From Roseibacillus ishigakijimensis (GTDB lineage Bacteria; Verrucomicrobiota; Verrucomicrobiia; Verrucomicrobiales; Akkermansiaceae), in assembly GCF_016595415.1 (NCBI RefSeq), contig NZ_JAENIO010000012.1:1-64000 (forward strand): a stretch of DNA of 64,000 bases, read 5' to 3'. This document shows, piece after piece, positions 9,137-17,694 of this stretch. Within the stretch, counting starts at the first letter, position 1, and each line of letters begins with the position of its first letter. Made by a program: the position numbers and the translations under genes. Under the pieces are notes generated by a model. That model did not search any database. It was not told where the DNA came from and was given only the letters and a program-made list of their open reading frames with translations.

Positions 9137-10417
9137 ATGACCCTTTCCCCAAAACACCTCTTCTGGCCTCTCCTTTGCGGAATCCTTGCCGTAGCTACCC
9201 TCGTGATCGCCCTGCGCCCACCGAAGGTGAAAGTGGTCGAAAAGACCATCGAGGTTCCCGTGGAAAAAGAGGTCGTCAAAGTCGTCGAGAAAATCGTGGA
9301 AGTGGAGAAGGAACCCGAGCCACGTCTCGGGATTTCTTCCGACCTCGATCTGAGAGAGACCTCCAAGGGCTTCTCCTTCAGCTCGCGGCTCGAGGTGGAG
9401 AATGGCGGTCTGGCCAGCGTGGAGCGGCGGGATGTGAGGGCCTATCGCTCCGAGCACATTCTTCGCGTCCGCATTCCCCGCGCGGCGCACACCATGGAGG
9501 AATTGGAGAAAGCCTCTCCTCAGCTGGGGTCGCTGCTCCCGGGGCTGGAGCCTCTGCTGGCCTCGGCCTCGGTTTCAGGGTTCTTTGAAAAACTCTATGC
9601 CAATAAGACGGGCCGCTTGCGCGAGAAAGCCGGCCAGCTGGGCTCTCTCCTGACCTCGCACAACTTTTTCGATTGTCAGACCATGCTCGATATCACCGCG
9701 GAGAATGGGAGGAAAATCTTTCTGCTCCAGGGGGATATGGATGTGGTGAGCGATGGTTCCGACGGGGATCGCCTTCCGACCATGCCGAGCGAGATCGTGA
9801 ACTCTACCCACTACCAACCCACCACCAGCTATGGTTGGGCCAAGGTGGGGCGAACCCCGAATCCTCTCATTGCTGGTTACGAGCGTCGTCTCGAGGTTGC
9901 CCGCAGCGAGTTGCAAGACTCCAGTGTCTCCGCAGAGCGCAAGGATTGGGTTCGCTCCCGCATCGATGGTGTGCTGTTGCCTGGGATTGAGGAAATGAAG
10001 CGGCGCAGTTTTCTCATCGCGGAGTATGATCCTTTTATCGTTATCCCCATGAATATCATCCTTGATCGACGGGACCCCTTCGGCCCTAAGGTCGGGGACT
10101 ATGCCGTCGTGGTGCACAAGGGCGTGCTCTACCCGGCCATCGTGGGGGATGCCGGGCCCACCTTCAAAGTGGGGGAAGCCTCCCTGCGCATGGCGCGTCA
10201 GATTGACCCCAAGTCCAGTCCCTACTGGCGTCCGGTCAGTGACCTTACGGTGACTTATCTTTGTTTCCCCGGCACGGCCGAGAAGCCTCACCGCCCGCCA
10301 GATTATGAATTCTGGCGGCAACGGTGCGCCGAATTGTTGGAGGAGATCGGAGGGGTGGCTGCGGGCACGGAGCTCTTCCGCTGGGAAAATACCCTACCTC
10401 CTCCGCCGGAAGCCTGA
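9137..10417 (+). CDS. Membrane-anchored GH75 (chitosanase-like) protein
   Basis: A 426-residue protein. An N-terminal transmembrane helix (residues about 8-26) is followed by a VVEK/VEKE-rich stalk (about 32-65). The C-terminal domain (about 270-400) resembles glycoside hydrolase family 75. In VGDAGPTFKVGEASLRMA, Asp338 and Glu347 are nine residues apart, which is the spacing of the catalytic pair in fungal GH75 chitosanase. GH75 enzymes hydrolyse chitosan. The anchor and stalk suggest an enzyme held on the periplasmic face, perhaps acting on cell-wall or imported amino-sugar polymer. The region 70-260 is unassigned. The hydrolase activity is inferred. Confidence 0.65.
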   Translation: MTLSPKHLFWPLLCGILAVATLVIALRPPKVKVVEKTIEVPVEKEVVKVVEKIVEVEKEPEPRLGISSDLDLRETSKGFSFSSRLEVENGGLASVERRDVRAYRSEHILRVRIPRAAHTMEELEKASPQLGSLLPGLEPLLASASVSGFFEKLYANKTGRLREKAGQLGSLLTSHNFFDCQTMLDITAENGRKIFLLQGDMDVVSDGSDGDRLPTMPSEIVNSTHYQPTTSYGWAKVGRTPNPLIAGYERRLEVARSELQDSSVSAERKDWVRSRIDGVLLPGIEEMKRRSFLIAEYDPFIVIPMNIILDRRDPFGPKVGDYAVVVHKGVLYPAIVGDAGPTFKVGEASLRMARQIDPKSSPYWRPVSDLTVTYLCFPGTAEKPHRPPDYEFWRQRCAELLEEIGGVAAGTELFRWENTLPPPPEA

Positions 10418-10437
10418 ACATTGGGGGAAAAATCGTC

Positions 10438-10626
10438 ATGAAACTCGCGCAAGGACAAGTTTGGAAAGTTGGGGACGAGCGTTACCGCATCGTCACCTGG
10501 CAGCGGCTCGCCATTGAATACAAGCACTTCACCGATTGGGAAGAGCGGGAGGGGACTTTTCACAAGGTCAGCAAGAAGGAGTTCTGCCGCTTGATTCGGC
10601 ACGGGGAACTGGTGGAGGGGGAGTGA
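10438..10626 (+). CDS. Small hypothetical protein
   Basis: A 62-residue protein from the ATG giving [18 protein letters not shown]. It is predicted to be all-beta and basic, with an EYKHF...KKEFCRLI pattern at the C-terminus. There is no signal peptide or catalytic motif. It starts 20 bases after the GH75-like stop and ends one base before the VF530 gene, so it is translated within this cluster. I do not recognise a named family. Confidence 0.6.
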   Translation: MKLAQGQVWKVGDERYRIVTWQRLAIEYKHFTDWEEREGTFHKVSKKEFCRLIRHGELVEGE

Positions 10627-10627
10627 G

Positions 10628-10852
10628 ATGGCGGCTTCCCCTTCCAACGATCCTTTGCATGGGCTCACTCTGGAGACCATGCTGAAAAAGCTGGTGGCGG
10701 AATATGGTTGGGCAGAGTTGGGCTATCGCATCCGCATCAATTGCTTCCTCTCCGATCCCTCGTTCAAATCCAGCCTCAAGTTCTTGCGGCGCACCCCTTG
10801 GGCTCGCAAGAAGGTGGAAGAGCTTTACCTCGATACCTTTTGGGAAAGTTGA
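10628..10852 (+). CDS. VF530 family protein (DUF2132)
   Basis: A 74-residue protein with the full signature of the VF530/DUF2132 family: [26 protein letters not shown], then [20 protein letters not shown]. The family is small, helical and widespread in proteobacteria and allies. A structure is known, but no reaction is established and DNA binding has been suggested. It sits immediately after a small hypothetical gene and 18 bases before a membrane protein gene. Confidence 0.9.
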   Translation: MAASPSNDPLHGLTLETMLKKLVAEYGWAELGYRIRINCFLSDPSFKSSLKFLRRTPWARKKVEELYLDTFWES

Positions 10853-10870
10853 TGCTGGCAGGGAAAGGAG

Positions 10871-12229
10871 GTGCGTTACCGTCTCTTTTCCTCTAAGGGT
10901 GCCACCTTGTCTCGTCCTTGGATAGCTCGTCTCGTGCTCGCCGCTCTCACGCTGGAGATCGGACTGCTCTGCCGTCTCTACACCGGTGACCTTCCCTTTC
11001 TGCAGCGGGCGGAAGAACTCGTCTTCCGATTCTTGCTGCAGGAGTTTCAGGAGGTGGATAGCGCCCAAGCCATTCTCGAGCCCCAGCCGGATTCGCAGGG
11101 GTGGAGCCTGCGTCGTCTCCAGGAGGCCCGGCCTGGCCCGGAAGAGGATTGGACGCGGGTGGAAATCCTCGAGTCGCCCGAGCTTTTCGATGAGGATGAA
11201 CCTTCGCCTTCCGAGATGGCTCTCATTCTTAGCAAACTGCACCAGGCGGGCGTCAGGGATCTGGCCCTCACCGCCTACCTCTCCTGGTCGCAGGCCGAGC
11301 AACTGGAGCTCTTGGCCCTCGAGAGCTCCCTGCAACCATTCGAGACGGTTTTGCTGCCGGTTGCGGCCAGCGAGGTTCCCCAGCCGGATGACTCTCCACT
11401 TTGGCTTGCCGATTCCCTGCTCTCGCGGGAGAACCTCCGGGGCGACACCTCGGGCTTGCCATTGCTCAATCAAGTGGTTGCCCCGCCCTCGCTGGAGGTC
11501 AACCCACGCATTCGATTCGCTTTTCCCGATTTTGGCAGTCGCGATTTTCAGTACCGCCGGGAGGGGCGGGTGCCCTTGCTGGCTCGCTGGCACGAGGGCT
11601 TTCTGCCATCCTGGCCTCTGGCCCTCGCCATGCGTCTGGAGGGGGTCTCTGCGGCGGACTTGGTTATCGAACCGGGTCGCCATTTGCGATTGGGAGCGGA
11701 CGGCCCGGTGATTCCTCTCGATGACTTCGGCCGGGCCCGGATGGAGGGAAATCAGCCGGGAGCGAAGGAGTGGCCCAGCATCAAGGCGCGGGAGCTTTTT
11801 CCTCTTGGCGAAGTTGATTTGCCCCAGCTGACCCGGCGGGTGGTGGTGCTGGAGAAGTTGGACGAGCGGCGGGCTGCACGCAGTGAGGAATTGCTGGCCG
11901 AGGCCCGGGCCCTCCTGAGTTTTCCCCGCCCGGGTCCCCAGCAGGTCTTTGCTCGCATCGGTTGGCAATGGGAGGTTTTCCTCTTCGCTGAGGTCCTTCT
12001 GGTGGCCTTGTATGCCCTTTTCCTCCGTCCTTGGGGACAGTTTCTGGCTCTGGCGGGCCTCTGCTTGTTGTTCGTGGCCTCCGCCGGGGGGCTCTTTCTC
12101 TGGCAGGGGCTTTGGACTCCGGTCTTTCCCTTTGTGATTGCGACCACGGTGGCCTGGTGCCTCGTCGGCTACCTGCAGCAAATCGCCCATCCTTTGCCCC
12201 AAAAGAGGAAAGCGCCCTCGCAGAGCTGA
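10871..12229 (+). CDS. CHASE2-like membrane protein
   Basis: A 452-residue protein from a GTG start that directly abuts AAAGGAGG. One N-terminal transmembrane helix (about 20-38) precedes a roughly 320-residue extracytoplasmic region. Three C-terminal helices follow (about 370-440, including VLLVALYALFLRPWGQFLALAGLCLL in part). This one-plus-three topology and acidic sensor region resemble CHASE2 proteins, though no kinase or cyclase output domain follows the last helix. It may be a stand-alone sensor remnant. The function is not assigned. Confidence 0.6.
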   Translation: MRYRLFSSKGATLSRPWIARLVLAALTLEIGLLCRLYTGDLPFLQRAEELVFRFLLQEFQEVDSAQAILEPQPDSQGWSLRRLQEARPGPEEDWTRVEILESPELFDEDEPSPSEMALILSKLHQAGVRDLALTAYLSWSQAEQLELLALESSLQPFETVLLPVAASEVPQPDDSPLWLADSLLSRENLRGDTSGLPLLNQVVAPPSLEVNPRIRFAFPDFGSRDFQYRREGRVPLLARWHEGFLPSWPLALAMRLEGVSAADLVIEPGRHLRLGADGPVIPLDDFGRARMEGNQPGAKEWPSIKARELFPLGEVDLPQLTRRVVVLEKLDERRAARSEELLAEARALLSFPRPGPQQVFARIGWQWEVFLFAEVLLVALYALFLRPWGQFLALAGLCLLFVASAGGLFLWQGLWTPVFPFVIATTVAWCLVGYLQQIAHPLPQKRKAPSQS

Positions 12230-12283
12230 CGATTTCCACGAATGCGATTGCCCTGAAGGCCGCAAATTGCTGCACTAGTGAGG

Positions 12284-13420
12284 ATGAAGAACCTCCTTTC
12301 TCTCTCCCTGTTTTTGGCGATTTCGGCGCAAATCGCCTCCGCGCAAAGAGTTTATCTGGCCTGTGGAAATGCCGGGGTGCGCTATGCGGAATTCGACGCC
12401 AGCACGGGAACGCTGAGCGCGAGCAAAGAGGGCATCAGCCTCGCCGGGGCCGGCTTTCTCGCTTTGCACAGCGAGGGCACGCACCTCTATTCCACCTACT
12501 GGAAAAAGGATGAGGAGGGGCATAGCGGGGCGGTGGCCAGCTTGCGCATCGGGGAAGACGGGGACTTGGAGTTGGTGAATTCCGTCTCCACCAAGGGTTC
12601 GGGGGCCTGCCATGTCTCCCTCGACGACACCTCCCAAGTGGCCTTTGCTGCCAACTACGGCAGTGGTTCGGTGGCCAGTTTTCAGGTGCAGGAGGATGGT
12701 TCTCTCTCGGAAGCCGTCTCCAGCATCCTGCACGAGGGCTCCAGCAAGCATCCCCAGCGGCAGAAGGGGCCTCATGCCCATTATTTTGCCGTCGGTCCGC
12801 AAAACAGCTTTGCCTATGCGCCCGACCTCGGTCTCGACCAAGTGGTGATCTATCGCTTCGATCCCGCCACCGCCGCGCTGAGCCCTGCGGGGGAAGGAAA
12901 GCTGGCGGCAGGAGCCGGACCCAGGCACATGAAGTTCTCCCGCGACGGGAGCTACGCCTACGTTCTCAATGAGCTGGACCTCACCGTGACCACTTTCCGG
13001 GTCGATGCTCGTGACGGCTCTCTCACCGCCATCGATACCATCTCTACCGTCGAGCTGGAGGACAAGGAGGAGATGAGCTGTGCGGAAATCCGCGTTCATC
13101 CCAATGGACGCCTGGTCTATACCTCTCAGCGCGACCTCCGCACGCGGGAGGGGGAGGAGATTGGTCGCAATAGTCTCTCGACCTTTTTTGTCACCGATGA
13201 AGGGACGCTGCGCCGGGTGCAGACCATCTCCGCCGGCGTGCGCATTCCGCGCAATTTCAATCTTGATCCCAGTGGACGGTGGCTTTTGGCGGGAGGGCAG
13301 TCCTCCGAGGATATCCAGATATTCTCCGTCGCGGAGGACAGCGGCAAGCTGACCCCCCACGGCGAGCCCGTCGCCTGTCCGGGCGGGCCCATCTGCTTCC
13401 AGTTCGTGCCCGAGGATTGA
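12284..13420 (+). CDS. Secreted lactonase-family beta-propeller (Pgl-like)
   Basis: A 378-residue protein with signal peptide MKNLLSLSLFLAISAQIASA. A GTG two codons upstream is also possible. The mature part has about seven blade-like repeats, with GACHVSLD, AANYGSGSVA, KGPHAHYFAV and GAGPRHMKFS. These match the 6-phosphogluconolactonase (YbhE/Pgl) lactonase family. Family members open sugar lactones, but many secreted ones have no proven substrate, so periplasmic lactonase is an inference. It is convergent with lpxA. Confidence 0.85.
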   Translation: MKNLLSLSLFLAISAQIASAQRVYLACGNAGVRYAEFDASTGTLSASKEGISLAGAGFLALHSEGTHLYSTYWKKDEEGHSGAVASLRIGEDGDLELVNSVSTKGSGACHVSLDDTSQVAFAANYGSGSVASFQVQEDGSLSEAVSSILHEGSSKHPQRQKGPHAHYFAVGPQNSFAYAPDLGLDQVVIYRFDPATAALSPAGEGKLAAGAGPRHMKFSRDGSYAYVLNELDLTVTTFRVDARDGSLTAIDTISTVELEDKEEMSCAEIRVHPNGRLVYTSQRDLRTREGEEIGRNSLSTFFVTDEGTLRRVQTISAGVRIPRNFNLDPSGRWLLAGGQSSEDIQIFSVAEDSGKLTPHGEPVACPGGPICFQFVPED

Positions 13421-13444
13421 GGACCGGTTCGGCGCGCCGGCTCT

Positions 13445-14221
13445 TCAGCGCACGATTCCGCGGTCCGAGCTTTCGATGAAGTCGAGCACACGGGCCGCTC
13501 GCTCGTTCTGCGCCTCGGGCAGGGCCCGGAAAGCTTTCACTTGTTCCCCCAGATTCAGGTCCTTTTTCAGGAAGAGTTTTTTGTAGACCATTTTGAGGGC
13601 CCGGATGTCTTCTTCGGAGAAACCCCGGCGCTGCAAGCCCACGATATTGAGTCCCCGGGTGGAAGAGGGATTGCCGTCCACGATCATGAAGGGAGGCACG
13701 TCTTGCACCACCCGGGCCAGTCCTGCCGTCATGGAATGCTCGCCCACGCGGCAGAATTGATGCACGGCGCTGAGGCCGGAGATGATGGCGTGGTCACCAA
13801 CCGTCACGTGTCCGGCGATGGTGGCATTGTTAGAGAAAATGGTGTGGTCGCCGACGATGCACTCGTGGGCCACGTGGGAATAGCAAAGAAAGTAATTGTG
13901 GCTGCCGATCCGGGTCGGAGTGTCTGGAGTCGTTCCCCGGTGGATGGTCGAGTTTTCGCGGAAGGTGTTGTCGTCGCCGATGACGAGCTGGGTGCGTTCG
14001 CCCTTATATTTGAGGTCCTGGGTCCGGCCCCCGAGGGCCGCGAAGGGGAAAGCCTCGCAGCGCTCGCCAATGATGGTGTCGCTCTCGATGACGACATGGG
14101 AATGGAGCCGGGCTCCCGCCCCCAGAACCACGCGGTCACCAATCACACAATAGGGGCCAATTTCGCAGTCAGCGGCGATCTCGGCTTGGGGGGAGATAAT
14201 GGCAGTAGGATGAATGGCCAT
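13445..14221 (-). CDS. lpxA: Acyl-ACP--UDP-N-acetylglucosamine O-acyltransferase
   Basis: A 258-residue left-handed beta-helix protein with hexapeptide repeats from residue 1 to about 185 and a helical C-terminus. The catalytic histidine is His119 in [11 protein letters not shown], equivalent to His125 of E. coli Lpx[20 protein letters not shown] near 195 is the family C-terminal signature. It adds the first hydroxyacyl chain to UDP-GlcNAc in lipid A synthesis, in the cytoplasm. Unlike many genomes it is not beside fabZ or lpxD, and lpxB lies 25 kb away. Confidence 0.95.
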   Translation of the reverse strand: MAIHPTAIISPQAEIAADCEIGPYCVIGDRVVLGAGARLHSHVVIESDTIIGERCEAFPFAALGGRTQDLKYKGERTQLVIGDDNTFRENSTIHRGTTPDTPTRIGSHNYFLCYSHVAHECIVGDHTIFSNNATIAGHVTVGDHAIISGLSAVHQFCRVGEHSMTAGLARVVQDVPPFMIVDGNPSSTRGLNIVGLQRRGFSEEDIRALKMVYKKLFLKKDLNLGEQVKAFRALPEAQNERAARVLDFIESSDRGIVR

Positions 14222-14387
14222 GGGACAGCCATTTCAGCAGGGCGGGACCCCGCTGCAAAGCGGTGATTGTGGCGTATTTCTTCCGAAAAAGGTGGCCATT
14301 GAAACTATTTTATAAAAAATGTGACGTTCTGACAATTGGAAGAGTCTTCCTTTGGGCAGTTTAACAACGAACCAACCTCAACTCACA

Positions 14388-14780
14388 ATGCTAAAAGAAT
14401 TCAAAGAATTTGCCTTCAAAGGCAACTTGGTGGACATGGCCGTCGGTTTCATCCTGGGCGGGGCTTTCTCCACGGTCGTCAAGTCTCTGGTCGATAACGT
14501 CATCATGCCTCCCATTGGCTTTCTATTGGGGAAAGTGCAATTCGCGGACCTTTCCTGGAACATGCCGGTGCCCGATGGAGATCCGGTCAAGATTTCTTAC
14601 GGTCAATTTCTGCAGGATTTTGTCTCCTTCACCATCTTGGCCTTCGTGGTCTTTATCGTGGTGAAGAAGGTCATCGCTTCTTTTGAGAAGGCGAAGGAGG
14701 AAGAAACGGTCGAGCCGCCGGCCCAGGAGAAGTTGCTTGCGGAGATCCGCGACCTTCTCAAGAAGGATGTGGCAAACTGA
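14388..14780 (+). CDS. mscL: Large-conductance mechanosensitive channel
   Basis: A 130-residue protein from the ATG giving MLKEFKEFAFKGNLVDMAVG. The first helix contains the gate (VDMAVGFILGGAFSTVVKSLV), and the second helix is at about 75-100. A short charged cytoplasmic helix (LLAEIRDLLKK) ends the protein. As a pentamer it opens under membrane tension to release solutes during hypo-osmotic shock. It is a single gene closed by a strong terminator. Confidence 0.95.
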   Translation: MLKEFKEFAFKGNLVDMAVGFILGGAFSTVVKSLVDNVIMPPIGFLLGKVQFADLSWNMPVPDGDPVKISYGQFLQDFVSFTILAFVVFIVVKKVIASFEKAKEEETVEPPAQEKLLAEIRDLLKKDVAN

Positions 14781-14820
14781 TTTCCCGGGCCACGTCCCCC
14801 CCGAAGACGTGATTTGGTGA

Positions 14821-14862
14821 GCAGTCCCGTGCTTTGTGCGCGCGCGGGGCTGCTTTTTTTTT
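14821..14862 (+). terminator. Rho-independent terminator after mscL
   Basis: Stem GCAGTCCCG (14821-14829) with CGGGGCTGC (14845-14853), including one G-T pair, followed by nine T. The T-run reaches the stop of the convergent deacetylase gene. Confidence 0.85.
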
Positions 14863-16171
14863 AGCGGGGTTGGTAGGCGGCTTCCAGATCGACCCGGAAG
14901 GACCAGCGCATGGGCAGTTCGTATTCGCGCTTGTCTGTGCGGCGCCACTGCACGGTGACCTCGCAGACCGGAATGCGGAGGGGACGGTTGACTTGCCAGC
15001 TGAAGGTTTTTTCTTCCTCATTCCAGAGGCCAGGCACTTTGCCAAAACCTGCCACCCGCATCACGATGGACTCGGCATCGAGGTCTTCTTCCTCTCCCAA
15101 TTGGGCGCTGATGAGGGGAAGGCGCTCGGCGATGAGTTCGCCCGGCTCGGGAGTCACCGGGTGCCGGGTGGTCTGCACCGTCAGGCCGGCGGCTGCCGCA
15201 CTGGCGCTGGTAGCGCGGAAGGTGGTGGCTTGCTCGAAGACGCCATCCTGGTTTCCCAAGATGATGTAGCGGGGAATGAGCAGGTTGTCGGTGTCACTAC
15301 GGGTCATCCCCGGATCCACGGTGAAGAGATATTCGTAGCCATGCTCCTTCGCCACCGGGAACATGTCCTCGGTGTAGTAGCCGCCGGGATAGGCGAAGGT
15401 GGTGATGGGGCGCTCAAATTTCTTCTCCAGAAAGACCTTGGAAGCCCCGAATTCCTCGTCGAGGAAGTTCTGGTAAGCCTCTTCTCCCTTGCGGGCGGCG
15501 GCCTTGAACTTGGAGGGGAAAGGGTGACTGACGGAGTGGGAGCCGATGGTGCAGAGGCCGGACGCCATCATTTCCTCAATCATGGCGGTGGTCAGGGCGC
15601 GCCCTCCTCCATCGACATAGTTTTTGTAGAGGAAAATGGTGAAGGGCATCTCGAATTCCTTCAGGATAGGGTAGGCATCGGTGTAGACCGACTTCCAGCC
15701 ATCATCGATGGTGATGAGGAAGGATTGCGGGGGAATGGTGTCTTCTCCTTTCCGCCATTTGATGAATTGCTCCAGGGAGATGACCGGTTTGCCGAGATTG
15801 TGCAGGGCCTCGATTTGTTGGCGGAACTTGTCGGTCTTGATGCGCATCTGGGTGTTGGGCAAATCGGGCGAGAACTCGTGATACCCGAGCACGGAGACGC
15901 GGATGCCGTCATCGACGACCTCTTTCTCGGGTTCGGGGAGGGCTTCATCGGGGGACGTCTCTTCCGGCTCTTCCGCCTGCTCGTCTACAGCTCCTTCTGG
16001 TTCGTGGGGAGGGGCTTGTTCCTCAGCGGCGGGCCGTTCTAGGGCACGTTCTGGGGCAGAAAGGGGTTCTTCTTCGCGGCTGTCGTTCTCGGTCCCGGGG
16101 AGGGGAGGCGCAGGGGACTCGGCTTGCAGGACCAGGAGAGGGCAGAGAACCAGGAAGAGCAGGGAACGCAT
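14861..16171 (-). CDS. Secreted polysaccharide deacetylase (NodB-type)
   Basis: A 436-residue protein with signal peptide MRSLLFLVLCPLLVLQAES. A disordered Glu/Pro-rich linker (about 25-90) follows, then a NodB carbohydrate esterase 4 domain. Family motifs are present: VLGYHEF, TIDDGW with the catalytic aspartates, and SHSVSHPFP with the zinc-binding histidines. A C-terminal beta domain of about 120 residues follows. Members remove acetyl groups from chitin, peptidoglycan or exopolysaccharide in the envelope, and the target here is unknown. It is convergent with mscL. Confidence 0.88.
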   Translation of the reverse strand: MRSLLFLVLCPLLVLQAESPAPPLPGTENDSREEEPLSAPERALERPAAEEQAPPHEPEGAVDEQAEEPEETSPDEALPEPEKEVVDDGIRVSVLGYHEFSPDLPNTQMRIKTDKFRQQIEALHNLGKPVISLEQFIKWRKGEDTIPPQSFLITIDDGWKSVYTDAYPILKEFEMPFTIFLYKNYVDGGGRALTTAMIEEMMASGLCTIGSHSVSHPFPSKFKAAARKGEEAYQNFLDEEFGASKVFLEKKFERPITTFAYPGGYYTEDMFPVAKEHGYEYLFTVDPGMTRSDTDNLLIPRYIILGNQDGVFEQATTFRATSASAAAAGLTVQTTRHPVTPEPGELIAERLPLISAQLGEEEDLDAESIVMRVAGFGKVPGLWNEEEKTFSWQVNRPLRIPVCEVTVQWRRTDKREYELPMRWSFRVDLEAAYQPR

Positions 16172-16246
16172 TGCCGAAGACTCCCGAAAAATAGCTCTCG
16201 AAGCAAGCCGGAGTCTGCCCCGGGGGGAGATTTCCTGGTGGAGACC

Positions 16247-17197
16247 TTAGTTCGCGGGGAAGGGATTGGCGCGCAGACGGAGCTCTGCCTCCTGCAGCAG
16301 CGGGAGCGACTCCGGGGAAAAGGCCGCTCTGGCGCTGGGACGCAAGGTGGAAAGGGCGATAGCCGTGCCTGCGGTGAGAATCAAGGTGATCCCGATGGCG
16401 GGCCAAGTGAGTGGGCGCCGGGGGCTCAGCAGGTGCTCCACCCGGTCGCGCAGGGTGGACTGGGTTGCCATCGTCATCGCCAGCGCAGGGGAGGGGGCAT
16501 GGCGGGGGAGGGCCAGATCGCAGAGGGTGTGGGCGTAACGCTTGGCATCGATCCCTGTGGCCAAAACGCGGCGATCACAGGCGAATTCGCACTGGGTCAA
16601 GAGCTGGCGGCGCAGGAACCAGGCCAGGGGATTGAACCAGTGGAGGATGCAGGCCAGGCGGGCGGCGAGGGCGCACCAGAGGTCGCGGCGCTGATGATGG
16701 CCCAGCTCGTGCAGGAGGACGGCTTCTGCTGTCGGGCCCTGCCAGCTTTGCGCGCAGGAGGGAAGGATGACGCGGCGATGCCAGAGCCCGACGGCGACCG
16801 GAGAGGCCAGCTGCGGGTGGAGGCTCAGGGTCACGCGGGGAGAGAATTGCAGGCGCCCTTGCGCCCGCTCGAGGGCTGTCAGCAGAGAGAGCTCGGAGCA
16901 GGGGACTGTTTGTTGAAGCCAGCGGCGCAAAGCGAGCCCGTCGAGTAGCAGGCGCAGCAAGAGGAGGCCGACACCGAGAAGATAGGCGGGGGCCACCAGA
17001 GTGAGATAGGTCGCGCCATTGCTGGCGGGGAGCCCCGTCGGCAGGGGGAGGGCCACCTTGGGCAAAAGGTCCAGGAGAGGGAGCGCCAGCAAGGTCGCCA
17101 AGGTGATGCCGGTCAGCAGGGGCGAGCGACGGCCACCCAGCTGCATGGCCAGGAGGCCGAGGGCGGCGATGAGAATGCTGACTAGGGGCGAGGGCAT
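16247..17197 (-). CDS. M56 (BlaR1-like) membrane metalloprotease
   Basis: A 316-residue protein. Several N-terminal transmembrane helices (about 5-90) precede the M56 zinc protease domain, with HELGHH at 163-168 and CEFACDRRVLATG further on, including the E-x-x-x-D ligand region. It ends soon after a last helix at about 275-295. It therefore lacks the extracellular penicillin-binding sensor domain of BlaR1 and MecR1. In such pairs the protease removes the BlaI-type repressor after a signal. It follows the BlaI-like gene by 11 bases. What it senses cannot be told. Confidence 0.88.
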   Translation of the reverse strand: MPSPLVSILIAALGLLAMQLGGRRSPLLTGITLATLLALPLLDLLPKVALPLPTGLPASNGATYLTLVAPAYLLGVGLLLLRLLLDGLALRRWLQQTVPCSELSLLTALERAQGRLQFSPRVTLSLHPQLASPVAVGLWHRRVILPSCAQSWQGPTAEAVLLHELGHHQRRDLWCALAARLACILHWFNPLAWFLRRQLLTQCEFACDRRVLATGIDAKRYAHTLCDLALPRHAPSPALAMTMATQSTLRDRVEHLLSPRRPLTWPAIGITLILTAGTAIALSTLRPSARAAFSPESLPLLQEAELRLRANPFPAN

Positions 17198-17208
17198 GGG
17201 CGGTCGAT

Positions 17209-17583
17209 CTACTTATCGTCGATGAGGCTGCGAATATTCTCGATTTCTTCCGGCGAGAGTTTTTGATCCTTGGGATCGAGAAGAGCGGCGACGAGATTCT
17301 CCGGCTTCCCTTGGAAAAAGGTCCCGAGCAGGTTTTTCAAAGCCGAGCGCTTGGCCGAGTCCTCGCCAATCACGGGCTGATAAAGATAGCGTCGGCCGAC
17401 CCGGATATGTTTCACCAGCTCCTTGTTTTCCAGATTCACGAGAAGAGCCCGCACTGCGGAATAGCTGGGCGGGTCGGGCAAATTGTCCTGTACTTCCTGC
17501 GCCGTCGCTTCTCCCAAGCGATAAATGATGTCCAGAATCTGTCGCTCCCGGCGCGAAATCTGACCTTTCTCCAATCGGTTCAT
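17209..17583 (-). CDS. BlaI/MecI/CopY family repressor
   Basis: A 124-residue winged-helix protein. The N-terminal region ISRRERQILDIIYRLGEATA and YSAVRALLVNLENKELV are the characteristic BlaI/MecI DNA-binding domain, followed by the small helical dimerisation domain. It would repress its own operon and is normally released by proteolysis by the M56 partner encoded next. Its start is 111 bases from the divergent thioredoxin-like (candidate selenoprotein) gene, so it may also control that gene. This last point is inference from position only. Confidence 0.92.
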   Translation of the reverse strand: MNRLEKGQISRRERQILDIIYRLGEATAQEVQDNLPDPPSYSAVRALLVNLENKELVKHIRVGRRYLYQPVIGEDSAKRSALKNLLGTFFQGKPENLVAALLDPKDQKLSPEEIENIRSLIDDK

Positions 17584-17694
17584 GCCCGCGAAATTACTCG
17601 ATGCTGCATTTTTGGCAATTGAAATGTTGTTTTTTTGGCAGAAAAGACTTTCTTCCCGGCTTGCACCCTACGGGCAAGCGGCTAGTGTGGAAGG

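Noticed and set aside
10568-12265. 565-codon minus-strand frame opposite the CHASE2-like gene
   Set aside because: It is antisense to the VF530 and CHASE2-like genes, which have clear motifs and spacing. Its composition is Arg/Pro/Gln-rich and featureless.
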